Of a stretch of DNA of 64,000 nt, positions 8,196 to 16,838 are shown one piece after another. This DNA comes from Shouchella tritolerans (GTDB lineage: Bacteria; Bacillota; Bacilli; Bacillales; Bacillaceae_D). A program made the position numbers and the translations under genes. The notes beneath the pieces were generated by a model that searched no databases, was not told the origin of the DNA, and saw nothing but the letters and a program-made list of their open reading frames with translations. The stretch spans positions 682,001-746,000 of the forward strand of contig NZ_JAODPB010000001.1 in NCBI RefSeq assembly GCF_025770735.1, given 5' to 3'. Every line of letters begins with the position of its first letter. Within the stretch, counting starts at the first letter, position 1.

Positions 8196-9077
8196 ATGAA
8201 TACGGAAGCATTAGAATATTTTATAAAAGTATACGAGAAGAAGAGTGTTACGGCGGCAGCAAAGGAATTGTATATTACTCCACAAGGGGTTAGTAAAACC
8301 ATTAAGCAGCTTGAATTGGAGTTAGAGACAGAACTGTTTTACCGGGGGCCACGTGGAGTGGAGGCAACAGAAGCGGGGGAACTGCTGCATGCGCGAGCAA
8401 AACATCTTCGTTACTTAATTGAAGATATTAAAAAAGAGATAAGCATTGTCAGCGGTCGAAAAGGCTTGTTAAATGTGCTTGTTACGTATTCTTCCTCACT
8501 GGCGATACCGGTAGACTATTTGCTTCGTTTCACAGAGATCTACCCTGATATTCAATTGAAAATAAGGGAATATCCCGATGAATTCCCGCTCGACCCACTC
8601 TTTCAGGAAGAAGTGGATATAGGGCTCGTTCTGGAGCCAGATGAAATCGAAAACTGTGAAACAGAGTTAGTCGCTGAGGGTGAGGCCGTTATTATTGTAG
8701 CGAAAACCCATCCGCTGGCAGAAAAAGATGTCTTTTCCGTCGTTGATTTAGAAAATGTGCCGTTAATCATAAAAGCGGCCGGCACAGGTAGAGAGCATCG
8801 ATTTGTGGAAACATGTCTGGAACATGGGTTTACACCAACCATTACCCATGAATTCGGAAACGCAATCACAGCCCATCGTTTATGTGAAGCGAATGGCCAA
8901 GTGGCTGTCTCCGTTGATTTTGTTGAAGAAGCGATAGGCAATGAAAACATAAAAGTCATTCGACTAAAAGAAAGCATCCCACAAAACGTGTACCTTGTTT
9001 TTAGAAAAAGGGATATGCAATCGAAGGCTGTTTCTCAATTTCAAAATTACATGAAAGAAAAAAGCAAATGGCTTTGA
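8196..9077 (+). CDS. LysR family transcriptional regulator
   Basis: A 293-residue regulator. The N-terminal winged helix-turn-helix reads EYFIKVYEKKSVTAAAKEL, then YITPQGVSKTIKQLE and ATEAGELL, typical of LysR. The rest is the type 2 periplasmic-binding-like effector domain. I use the ATG at 8196 (GAAAGGGA upstream) instead of the TTG five codons earlier. It is transcribed away from glf and sits about 210 bases before the GH3 cluster, so either side could be its target. No effector can be inferred. Confidence 0.9.
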   Translation: MNTEALEYFIKVYEKKSVTAAAKELYITPQGVSKTIKQLELELETELFYRGPRGVEATEAGELLHARAKHLRYLIEDIKKEISIVSGRKGLLNVLVTYSSSLAIPVDYLLRFTEIYPDIQLKIREYPDEFPLDPLFQEEVDIGLVLEPDEIENCETELVAEGEAVIIVAKTHPLAEKDVFSVVDLENVPLIIKAAGTGREHRFVETCLEHGFTPTITHEFGNAITAHRLCEANGQVAVSVDFVEEAIGNENIKVIRLKESIPQNVYLVFRKRDMQSKAVSQFQNYMKEKSKWL

Positions 9078-9289
9078 TGAGAACCTTTCCTGTCTAAGCG
9101 ATTTGTTTTTTTGTGTGCAAAAAAGCTGGGGTACAAATGAGATGAACATTGTGTGTATGAACGAATCGTTACTACCTCCTAACTTTTCGTTGATGGTTAA
9201 CCCTATTTAGATACGGTACCCTAATGGTGTAACCACCTGAAACCGTATACAAACAACGGTTACAAAAATGGGCAGAGCGGGGGAAAGAC

Positions 9290-12202
9290 ATGAGTAAGAC
9301 GAAGGGGAGCAAGAAAACGCTAGGAATTATCGCCATCATTGCGATCGTATTGATCATTGCGACTGCAATCACGGCGTCATTTGTAAGCGTAGGACAAATG
9401 GTAAAGATCTTGCTTATTGGTGTTATCATTCTTGGAATCGTTATCTTTGTTTTTGGCTTTATGCAAGCGAGACGAAATCCAACCGAGAAAAAAGGGAAGC
9501 GGAGAATATGGCTCTCGCTACTGAGTCTTGGTGTGATTGCCATCGTCATCCTTAATGGTGTTATTTATAATTTTAACGTTGTTATCAATCAATACTTAGC
9601 GAAAGCGGAAATTGATGAAGAAGAACGAGCCAAGGTGACAGCAGACGCAAAAACGATTTCCGAAGAAGTTGAAAACGAAGGAATTGTTCTTCTTGAAAAT
9701 AAAGGCAATGCACTTCCACTGAATGTGGACAATGCTACTGAAAAGAATGTCAATGTGTTTGGCCAAGCGTCAGTGAGAATGTTCTATGGGGGCAGCGGCT
9801 CTGGCGCAGGGGAGGAAAAAGAAAACATTGATCTTCAGCAAGGACTGGAAAATGCAGGGTTTGTCGTCAATGATGAACTGACTGACTTTTACCAAGAGCA
9901 TGCTCCTGAAAAAGAGGAACAGAACAACTTAAATATAACAGGCGGCGATTATACGTTGAGCGAACCGCCAAACAGTGAAATGAGCGAAGACATGTGGGCA
10001 AATGCAGAGCAGTTCTCTGACGTGGCTTTCATTGTTCTCGCACGGACAGGCGGAGAAGCGGACGATTTGCCATTTGATACAGCCGAGTATGGCGGCTCCG
10101 AAGATCGTCATTTTCTAGAATTGACGGAGCAAGAAGAAGAATTAATCGATACGGTTACCTCTAGAGATTTTGAGAAGGTCATCGTCGTGCTTAACTCAAG
10201 CAACGCGATGGAATTAGGATTTTTAGAAGAGAAAGAGATTGATGCTGCGATTTGGATTGGTTTTCCTGGTTCCACAGGAAACAACAGCGTAGGCAATGTT
10301 TTAGCTGGCAATGTAAACCCGTCTGGACGATTGGTAGACACGTATGCCTACGATGTAACATCATCGCCAGCTTATTACAATGCAGGTGACTTTAAGTATT
10401 CCAATACGGAGCATAAGGCAGTCGATAAAATATTTGGCGAATACGATAATTTCCACACATTTGTTAATTATGAGGAAGGCATTTATGTCGGCTATCGTTA
10501 CTATGAAACTCGTTTTGTGGACAATGAAACCGGAGAGGTTGACGAAGAGGCCTATCAACAAGTTGTCCAATATCCGTTCGGTTACGGCTTGAGTTATACG
10601 AGCTTCGACCAGGAGATCACCGATTACCAAACTACGGATGATAGGATTACGGTTGAAGTGACAGTGACAAATACAGGTGATGCAGCGGGCAAGGAAGTCG
10701 TTCAGTTGTATTACACGCCTCCATATTATGAAGGGGGAATGGAGAAGTCACATGTTGTGCTCGGCGCTTTTGATAAAACAGAGTTGCTTGAACCAGGCGC
10801 TTCAGAAACAGTCAAACTGGAGATTCCAGTAGAAGAAATGGCATCCTACGATGACCAACATGAAAAAGCCTATGTGCTTGATCACGGAACTTATGAGATC
10901 AAACTGATGGAAAATGCCCATGAGGTAATCGATTCTAGAACGTATGAAGTGAACGACACGATTGTATATAACGAAGAGAACAAACGCGCTTCCGACCATA
11001 TGACTGCAACAAATGTGTTTGATGAGGCAAGAGGCGATTTAACGTATGTATCACGAGCCGATTGGGAAGGCACATTGCCAACAGAGCGGACAGAAGATAA
11101 GGAGGCATCCCCAGAGCTGCTTCAAGCTTTGGAAGACCCTGAAGTCGTCAACAATCCAGATGACCCAGATATTGTATTTGCTGACCATGGATTGGAACTT
11201 GAAGATGTGGCAGGTCTAGACTATGACGATCCAAAATGGAACGATTTGTTGGAACAGCTTTCTGTAGAAGAGATGGCGCAATTAATCGGCTTCGGCGGAT
11301 ATGCAACACAACCGCTTGAATCGATCAATAAGCCTGCGACAACAGATGTTGACGGACCAGCAGGGATCAACCATCTAGTAAACGGACTGAAAGGAACACA
11401 GTATCCGAACGCAGTCGTTCTTTCCTCGACATGGAATGTCGATCTCGTTCAGCAGATGGGAGAAGCACTCGGCAATGAAGCGTTGGCTTACGGCATCAGT
11501 GGGTGGTACGCCCCAGGTATGAATATTCACCGGACACCGTTCTCCGGGCGAAATTTTGAATATTATTCCGAGGATGGATTGCTGTCAGGCAAGATGGGCT
11601 CGGCTGTCGTTCAAGGAGCGCTGTCTAAAGGAGTCTATCCTTATATCAAACACTTTGCCATGAACGACCAAGACACGAATCGCTACGGGATTGCGACTTG
11701 GTCAAATGAACAAGCGATACGTGAGCTTTATCTTAAACCGTTTGAGCTGTCTGTAAAAGAGGGCGGAGCGACGGCTGTGATGTCCGCCTACAACCGGATT
11801 GGCACAACATGGGCCGGTGTACATGAAGGATTGTTAACAACGGTTCTTCGTGAAGAGTGGGGCTTTAATGGCATGGTCGTTACCGATTTCGACCGATTTC
11901 CGTTTATGATTCCAGACCTGATGATTCGGGCGGGCAATGACTTAATGCTGACAACTGTTGGCGACAAGCCGACCGAATTGAGTACGGAGACGAACACCGG
12001 TAAACAAGCGATGCGAAAAGCGAGCCACAATATTCTTTATACTGTTGCCAACAGCAATGCACTTGAAATCAACACGACGCCGTATCCGTATTGGCTACTC
12101 GCTCTCGGTGCAGGCGATACGATCCTGCTTGCATTGCTGGCGCTTGGTTTCAACAAAGTGACACGGCGGAGAAACGACGTGACAGGAACAAGCGAAACGT
12201 AA
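9290..12202 (+). CDS. Membrane-anchored, domain-permuted GH3 family glycoside hydrolase
   Basis: A 970-residue protein with the two GH3 catalytic domains in reversed order. Three N-terminal membrane helices (about 11-31, 37-57 and 72-93) are followed by the alpha/beta sandwich domain from about 119 (EGIVLLENKG, GGEADDLP, GYRYYETRF, FGYGLSYTSF). A fibronectin III-like domain starts near 453 (VTVTNTGDAAGKEVVQLYY). The TIM barrel starts near 645 (LSVEEMAQLIGFGGY, DVDGPAGI, GRNFEYYSEDGLLSG, IKHFAMNDQ), with the nucleophile Asp866 in VVTDFD. A fourth helix (about 932-953) ends in KVTRRR. Positive charges place both ends inside and the enzyme outside. Reversed GH3 enzymes are known in rumen Firmicutes. 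It begins the GH3 locus; the substrate is probably a beta-linked or furanosidic glycan. Confidence 0.9.
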   Translation: MSKTKGSKKTLGIIAIIAIVLIIATAITASFVSVGQMVKILLIGVIILGIVIFVFGFMQARRNPTEKKGKRRIWLSLLSLGVIAIVILNGVIYNFNVVINQYLAKAEIDEEERAKVTADAKTISEEVENEGIVLLENKGNALPLNVDNATEKNVNVFGQASVRMFYGGSGSGAGEEKENIDLQQGLENAGFVVNDELTDFYQEHAPEKEEQNNLNITGGDYTLSEPPNSEMSEDMWANAEQFSDVAFIVLARTGGEADDLPFDTAEYGGSEDRHFLELTEQEEELIDTVTSRDFEKVIVVLNSSNAMELGFLEEKEIDAAIWIGFPGSTGNNSVGNVLAGNVNPSGRLVDTYAYDVTSSPAYYNAGDFKYSNTEHKAVDKIFGEYDNFHTFVNYEEGIYVGYRYYETRFVDNETGEVDEEAYQQVVQYPFGYGLSYTSFDQEITDYQTTDDRITVEVTVTNTGDAAGKEVVQLYYTPPYYEGGMEKSHVVLGAFDKTELLEPGASETVKLEIPVEEMASYDDQHEKAYVLDHGTYEIKLMENAHEVIDSRTYEVNDTIVYNEENKRASDHMTATNVFDEARGDLTYVSRADWEGTLPTERTEDKEASPELLQALEDPEVVNNPDDPDIVFADHGLELEDVAGLDYDDPKWNDLLEQLSVEEMAQLIGFGGYATQPLESINKPATTDVDGPAGINHLVNGLKGTQYPNAVVLSSTWNVDLVQQMGEALGNEALAYGISGWYAPGMNIHRTPFSGRNFEYYSEDGLLSGKMGSAVVQGALSKGVYPYIKHFAMNDQDTNRYGIATWSNEQAIRELYLKPFELSVKEGGATAVMSAYNRIGTTWAGVHEGLLTTVLREEWGFNGMVVTDFDRFPFMIPDLMIRAGNDLMLTTVGDKPTELSTETNTGKQAMRKASHNILYTVANSNALEINTTPYPYWLLALGAGDTILLALLALGFNKVTRRRNDVTGTSET

Positions 12203-12245
12203 AACGATACAGAGAGAACAGCAAGTTTAACACTATAGGATAGAG

Positions 12246-12282
12246 CTTAGGCGGTAGCTGCTTGTCGGCTGCCGCCCTAAGG
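12246..12282 (+). other. Stable hairpin in the spacer between two GH3 genes
   Basis: CTTAGGCGGTAGC can pair with GCTGCCGCCCTAAG, giving about 13 pairs with one bulge. There is no T tract after it, so it is more likely an RNA-processing or stability element than a terminator. It ends about 19 bases before the next ATG. Confidence 0.5.
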
Positions 12283-12300
12283 CTAAATGGGGATACGGAG

Positions 12301-14733
12301 ATGAAACATAAACACTTAATCGAACAGATGACATTGGAGGAGAAGGCCTCCTTAATGTCTGGGAAAGACTTCTGGCAGACTCAGGATATTGCCCGCCTCG
12401 GGATTAACAGCATCTTTCTCGCGGACGGCCCCCATGGCGTTCGCAAGCAGGCGAAAGCAGCGGATCACCTTGGTCTAAACCCAAGCATTCCGGCGACATG
12501 TTTTCCTACAGCGGCCACAGTGGCTAACAGCTGGAACGCTGAACTAGGAGAGAAAATCGGAGAGTATCTCGGGAAAGAGGCGGTATCGCAGAAAGTCCAT
12601 GTTCTGCTTGGACCTGGTGTAAATATGAAGCGAGATCCGTTGTGCGGAAGAAACTTTGAGTATTTCAGCGAGGACCCCTACCATGCTGGCAAAATGGCCG
12701 CAAGCTATATACGCGGCATTCAGTCGCAAGGAATTTCAGCGTGTGTTAAACACTTTGCCGCCAATAACCAAGAAGAAAGAAGAATGTCGATCGACACGAT
12801 AGTCGATGAACGAACGTTGCGAGAAATTTATTTAACCGCATTTGAAATCGCTATTCAAGAAGGCCAGACTAAGACGGTCATGTCATCTTACAATATGCTC
12901 AACGGAGCCTATACCAATGAAAACATCCATTTAATGCGTGACATTCTGCGAGACGAGTGGAAATTCGATGGTGTGGTTGTAACCGATTGGGGAGGAAGCC
13001 ACGATCGTGTTGCTGGCTTAATCGCTGGGAACGAACTAGAAATGCCAACAACGGCAGGAGAAACGAACCAAGAGATTATCGAAGCGGTCCAAAGTGGAAG
13101 AATAAAAGAAGGCGTATTAGATGAATGCGTTGATCGCTTGTTAACGCTTATTTTCGCTACAGAAAAAGCGTTTCAACAGCAACAGGAAAATGAGTTTGAT
13201 CAAAAAGTCCATCATCAAGTGGCACAACAAGCGGCGGAAGAATCGATTGTCCTGTTGAAAAATGAAGAGCACATCTTACCGCTTAAGAAGGGGACAAAGG
13301 TCGCCATTATTGGTGACTTCGCCGAAAATCCAAGGTACCAAGGAGCCGGCTCTTCCATTGTGAATCCGACCATTTTAGATCATACGCTTGATTGTGTGAA
13401 AAAATCAGTCATTGAGCATGTTGGCTATGAACCGGGATTTGAGCGTTATGGCAAACGCAATAAAAAGAAAGTCGAAAGAGCATGCGCGCTCGCGAACCAA
13501 GCAGACGTTGTTCTTCTCTACATGGGATTAGATGAAGCGACAGAGGCTGAAGGGTTAGACCGTGAAAACATGAAAATCCCAGAGAATCAAATTGAATTAC
13601 TCCACTCTTTAGCAGAAGTGAATGCCAATATTATCGTCATTTTGTCGTGTGGTTCTGCAATTGAAATGCCTTGGATCGATAAAGTAAAAGGGCTCGTCCA
13701 CGGCTATTTAAGTGGCCAGGCGGGGGCAAAAGCGATCCTTCGCGTATTGACCGGTGAGTTAAATCCATCAGGGAAATTAGCAGAAACGTACCCATTAACT
13801 TACGAGGACACACCAAGCTATCACCATTTTCCTGGCAAAGAAGTGACAGTCGAATACCGGGAATCCCTGTATATCGGTTATCGTTATTATGATACAGCGA
13901 ATGTTCCAGTACTGTTCCCATTCGGCTATGGGCTTAGTTACACAACGTTTGAGTATGCAAACCTTCAAGTAAGCAAGGACCAAGTGACTTTTTCGCTGAC
14001 GAATACGGGAAATGTAGCTGGGAAAGAAATCGCGCAAGTATATATCGGTTGTCAATCGGATGCGATTTTTCGACCGAAAAAAGAATTAAAGGGATTTAAA
14101 AAAGTGTTCTTAGACGCAGGTGAAACGAAGACGGTCACGATTCCGTTAGATGACAAAGCGTTTCGCTATTTCAATGTCAAGACGAATCAATGGGAGATTG
14201 AAACGGCCACATATGACGTGATGATCGGTGCTTCTAGTGTCGATATCCGTCTTTCAGAATCAGTCATGATTGAAGGGACAAATGCGCCAATCCCTTATGA
14301 TAAAGAGAAACTACCAACGTATTATGATGGGAAAGCAAACAATGTGAAGGTGGAAGAATTTGAGCAATTAATTGGCCGTAACGTTCCAGTGGCTACATGG
14401 GATCGATCAAAACCGTTAGGTTACAACGACACGATCGCCCAATGCCAGTATGCGAAAGGAATTGTCGCAAGACTTGCCTTTCACTGCATCACGTTTGCTC
14501 ATCGCTTTTTAAAGAGAATAGGAAAGCGGGAGACTGCCAATCTCATTATGATGTCTGTCTATCATATGCCTTTCCGCGGAATCGCAAGATTAACAGGCGG
14601 AATGATCAATATGCCAATGGTGGACGGCCTTTTGTTGATTGCCAATGGCCACTTGTTTAAAGGGCTGCGCCACTTTCTCAGAGAGCGCAAACAGTATAAC
14701 AAACACTTGAAAAATAGGAGCCAATCTATATAG
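12301..14733 (+). CDS. GH3 family beta-glycosidase (cytoplasmic, canonical order)
   Basis: An 810-residue GH3 enzyme without signal peptide. The TIM barrel comes first (MTLEEKASLMSGKDFW, LADGPHGVR, GRNFEYFSEDPYHAGK, CVKHFAANNQEE) with nucleophile Asp229 in VVTDWGG. The sandwich domain follows with the acid/base Glu417 in EAEGLDR, then GYGLSYTTF and a fibronectin III-like domain. The last ~100 residues (about 690-790) are an amphipathic extension seen in some Firmicutes GH3 proteins (FRGIARLTGGMINMPMVDG). The ATG at 12301 matches the start of the paralogue at 16839; the open frame extends 13 codons upstream. It releases terminal sugars from glycans or oligosaccharides inside the cell. Exact sugar unknown. 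Confidence 0.92.
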   Translation: MKHKHLIEQMTLEEKASLMSGKDFWQTQDIARLGINSIFLADGPHGVRKQAKAADHLGLNPSIPATCFPTAATVANSWNAELGEKIGEYLGKEAVSQKVHVLLGPGVNMKRDPLCGRNFEYFSEDPYHAGKMAASYIRGIQSQGISACVKHFAANNQEERRMSIDTIVDERTLREIYLTAFEIAIQEGQTKTVMSSYNMLNGAYTNENIHLMRDILRDEWKFDGVVVTDWGGSHDRVAGLIAGNELEMPTTAGETNQEIIEAVQSGRIKEGVLDECVDRLLTLIFATEKAFQQQQENEFDQKVHHQVAQQAAEESIVLLKNEEHILPLKKGTKVAIIGDFAENPRYQGAGSSIVNPTILDHTLDCVKKSVIEHVGYEPGFERYGKRNKKKVERACALANQADVVLLYMGLDEATEAEGLDRENMKIPENQIELLHSLAEVNANIIVILSCGSAIEMPWIDKVKGLVHGYLSGQAGAKAILRVLTGELNPSGKLAETYPLTYEDTPSYHHFPGKEVTVEYRESLYIGYRYYDTANVPVLFPFGYGLSYTTFEYANLQVSKDQVTFSLTNTGNVAGKEIAQVYIGCQSDAIFRPKKELKGFKKVFLDAGETKTVTIPLDDKAFRYFNVKTNQWEIETATYDVMIGASSVDIRLSESVMIEGTNAPIPYDKEKLPTYYDGKANNVKVEEFEQLIGRNVPVATWDRSKPLGYNDTIAQCQYAKGIVARLAFHCITFAHRFLKRIGKRETANLIMMSVYHMPFRGIARLTGGMINMPMVDGLLLIANGHLFKGLRHFLRERKQYNKHLKNRSQSI

Positions 14734-14787
14734 CAGCAAGGCGGCAAAAAAAGTTTCTTTTTTAAAGCTAGATGAAGAAGCGCAACC

Positions 14788-14820
14788 AAAGCCTAAAAAC
14801 ATCTTTTGTTTTTAGGCTTT
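14788..14820 (+). terminator. Hairpin after the second GH3 gene
   Basis: A perfect 13-bp stem AAAGCCTAAAAAC / GTTTTTAGGCTTT. No long T tract follows the hairpin, so termination may be partial and the GtrA-like and GT2 genes downstream may still receive transcript. Confidence 0.55.
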
Positions 14821-14961
14821 GAGGTTGTCGACAAAGTCGCTGATAGAAAACGATTTTCAGATGAGGCTTGTGGAACGAAGGAATATGCGAATAGACGTGG
14901 GATGTGCAAATGATTGTCAAGAATGATTATTGGCTACCACAAAGCGAAAAAGGAGAGTACA

Positions 14962-15600
14962 ATGAGAAATGAGATGGGGAAAGCTGAGCGTAAATCTACG
15001 GCAGGGCTTCTAGGCTTCTGGGCAAGGTATAAGGAAAAACATCCAAATGTCGCTCAATTTCTCGTGTTTTTTGTTTTAAGTAATGGCATAACGGTTCTTC
15101 AGCTTGTGCTGATGCCCGTTTTTAAAGGCATATTTGCCCAAACCTCTTTAGTTGCAACAAGTTTTCAAGTGTTACAGTTTGGCCAGAATTTCGACGGAAG
15201 TCCGTATTATGTGTTTGACTATGCGGCAGGTGCTCTCTCGGCAGGCGGTGGAGGGGGACTGGCTTACTTCCTTGCAGTGCAATTAACGATTGCGATTGCC
15301 CAGATCATCAACTTCTTTGCGCAAAGAAGCATTACATTTAAATCAAACAGTAATATTTGGAAGGCTGCCTTTTGGTATGTTGTCGCCTATATTATTATTA
15401 CGATTGGGGCCGCGGCAGCGCAAGGCTTCTATAAAGCACCGATTTATAACTTGCTTATGAATACGTGGGGAATGGGTTCATTCGGGGAAACAGCGGCGGA
15501 TGCAATTACTATGATTATTAACAGCGCCATTTCCTTCTGGGTATTTTTCCCGATCTTTAAACTTATTTTTAAACAGGAGCCAGAAAAACAAGCAAAGTGA
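14962..15600 (+). CDS. GtrA-like polyprenyl-glycan membrane protein
   Basis: A 212-residue protein with about four to five membrane helices (FLVFFVLSNGITVLQLVLMP, LAYFLAVQLTIAIAQIINFF, YVVAYIIITIGAAAAQG, AISFWVFFPIFKLIF). The QRSITFK stretch after a helix and the overall pattern fit GtrA-family proteins, which are thought to flip or hold lipid-linked sugars. I start at the ATG at 14962, six bases after AAAAAGGAGAG; the longer frame lacks a site. The GT2 gene follows after 13 bases and is almost surely co-translated, so the pair may make and translocate a lipid-linked monosaccharide. A glycine-rich loop (LSAGGGGG) is an odd feature. Confidence 0.75.
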   Translation: MRNEMGKAERKSTAGLLGFWARYKEKHPNVAQFLVFFVLSNGITVLQLVLMPVFKGIFAQTSLVATSFQVLQFGQNFDGSPYYVFDYAAGALSAGGGGGLAYFLAVQLTIAIAQIINFFAQRSITFKSNSNIWKAAFWYVVAYIIITIGAAAAQGFYKAPIYNLLMNTWGMGSFGETAADAITMIINSAISFWVFFPIFKLIFKQEPEKQAK

Positions 15601-15613
15601 AGGTCGTGTAAAC

Positions 15614-16630
15614 ATGAAATTATTATCAGTAGTGATCCCTTGTTATAACTCACAAGATTACATGAGATATTGCATTGAATCTTTGTTGCCAGGGGGAGAT
15701 GCAGTAGAATTACTGATAGTGAATGACGGTTCTGTTGATCAGACAGCACAGATTGCAGATGAATATGCGAAGAGGTATCCTACTATCGTAAGAGCGATTC
15801 ATCAGGAAAATGGCGGGCACGGAGAAGCAGTAAACGCAGGCATTCGCCATGCGTCTGGCCTCTACTTCAAAGTAGTCGATAGCGATGACTGGGTCGACAT
15901 TCGGGCATACTTAAAAGTGTTGGCGACATTAAAATCAATCGTCTCAAAAAATAGCTGCGTTGATTTGGTGATAAGCAATTACGTATATGAAAAAGAAGGC
16001 GCCAAATATAAAAAAATCGTGAAGTATGACAATGCCTTGCCGGAGGGCACGCCGTTTACATGGGATGATATCAACTATTTCCGCAAAGGGCAGTATCTAT
16101 TGATGCATTCCGCTATTTACCGAACACAGCTGCTTCGGGATTGTGGGCTGCAACTTCCAAAACATACGTTTTATGTAGATAACTTGTACGTCTATACGCC
16201 CCTTCCCCATGTAAAGACTCTTTATTATATTAATGTAGATTTTTACCGTTATTTTATTGGCAGGGAAGGGCAATCTGTCCAAGAAGCAATTATGATTAAG
16301 CGAATTGACCAGCAAATTAAAGTCAATAAATTAATGATTGAACAAGTAAATTTAGACCATGTCGAGAACGATAAACTACGCCACTATATGTTAAGCCATT
16401 TAGAAATTGTTACGGTCGTTTCTGCCATTCTACTCATTCGGTCAGGAACAGCAGAGAATTTACAGAAGAAAAAAGAATTAATGGAATACTTTAAGACCCA
16501 TAATGTGCAACTGTACCAAAGTTTAAAAAATGGAATTATGGGGCGTTTAATCAACTTGCCTGGACGAGCAGGGCGTCATATTTCTGTTGGTGCGTATAAA
16601 ATCTCGCAAAAATTAGTAGGCTTTAATTAA
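15614..16630 (+). CDS. Family 2 glycosyltransferase
   Basis: A 338-residue GT-A enzyme. It opens with SVVIPCYNSQDYMRYCIESL, then LLIVNDGSVDQT, QENGGHGEAVNAG and the metal-binding VDSDDWVD, all typical of inverting GT2 enzymes that use nucleotide sugars. Unlike GtrB or DPM1-type polyprenyl-phosphate transferases it shows no clear C-terminal membrane helices. The gene follows the GtrA-like gene by 13 bases, with GAAGGTCG overlapping the upstream stop. Together with the three GH3 proteins and the glf gene nearby it suggests construction and trimming of a surface glycan. Donor and acceptor are not known. Confidence 0.88.
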   Translation: MKLLSVVIPCYNSQDYMRYCIESLLPGGDAVELLIVNDGSVDQTAQIADEYAKRYPTIVRAIHQENGGHGEAVNAGIRHASGLYFKVVDSDDWVDIRAYLKVLATLKSIVSKNSCVDLVISNYVYEKEGAKYKKIVKYDNALPEGTPFTWDDINYFRKGQYLLMHSAIYRTQLLRDCGLQLPKHTFYVDNLYVYTPLPHVKTLYYINVDFYRYFIGREGQSVQEAIMIKRIDQQIKVNKLMIEQVNLDHVENDKLRHYMLSHLEIVTVVSAILLIRSGTAENLQKKKELMEYFKTHNVQLYQSLKNGIMGRLINLPGRAGRHISVGAYKISQKLVGFN

Positions 16631-16651
16631 TTGAACAAACGAACAAAACGA

Positions 16652-16684
16652 AAGCAGGAGTCGAATTCGATTTCCTGCTTTTTC
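16652..16684 (+). terminator. Terminator after the GT2 gene
   Basis: AAGCAGGA and TCCTGCTT arms with a T-rich tail about 20 bases after the GT2 stop. The third GH3 gene would then need its own promoter in 16685-16838. Confidence 0.8.
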
Positions 16685-16838
16685 TGTCCTTCCATTAGAG
16701 GATCGTTCGCTATATATGGTACTATAGGGGGTATAAATAGCGCTTGCTTCTATCGTAGAATATAGGTTAAAGAAGGCACGCTTAGTTTATCATTTTTTAA
16801 CTTAAATGGATGACCAATAAGATGAACGAGGAACTGAA

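Noticed and set aside
9080-9289. ECF-sigma promoter before the first GH3 gene (TGAAAC at 9238)
   Set aside because: No CGTA/CGTC-type -10 at 15-17 bases; only short inverted repeats such as AACCGT...ACGGTT are seen, so I make no promoter call.
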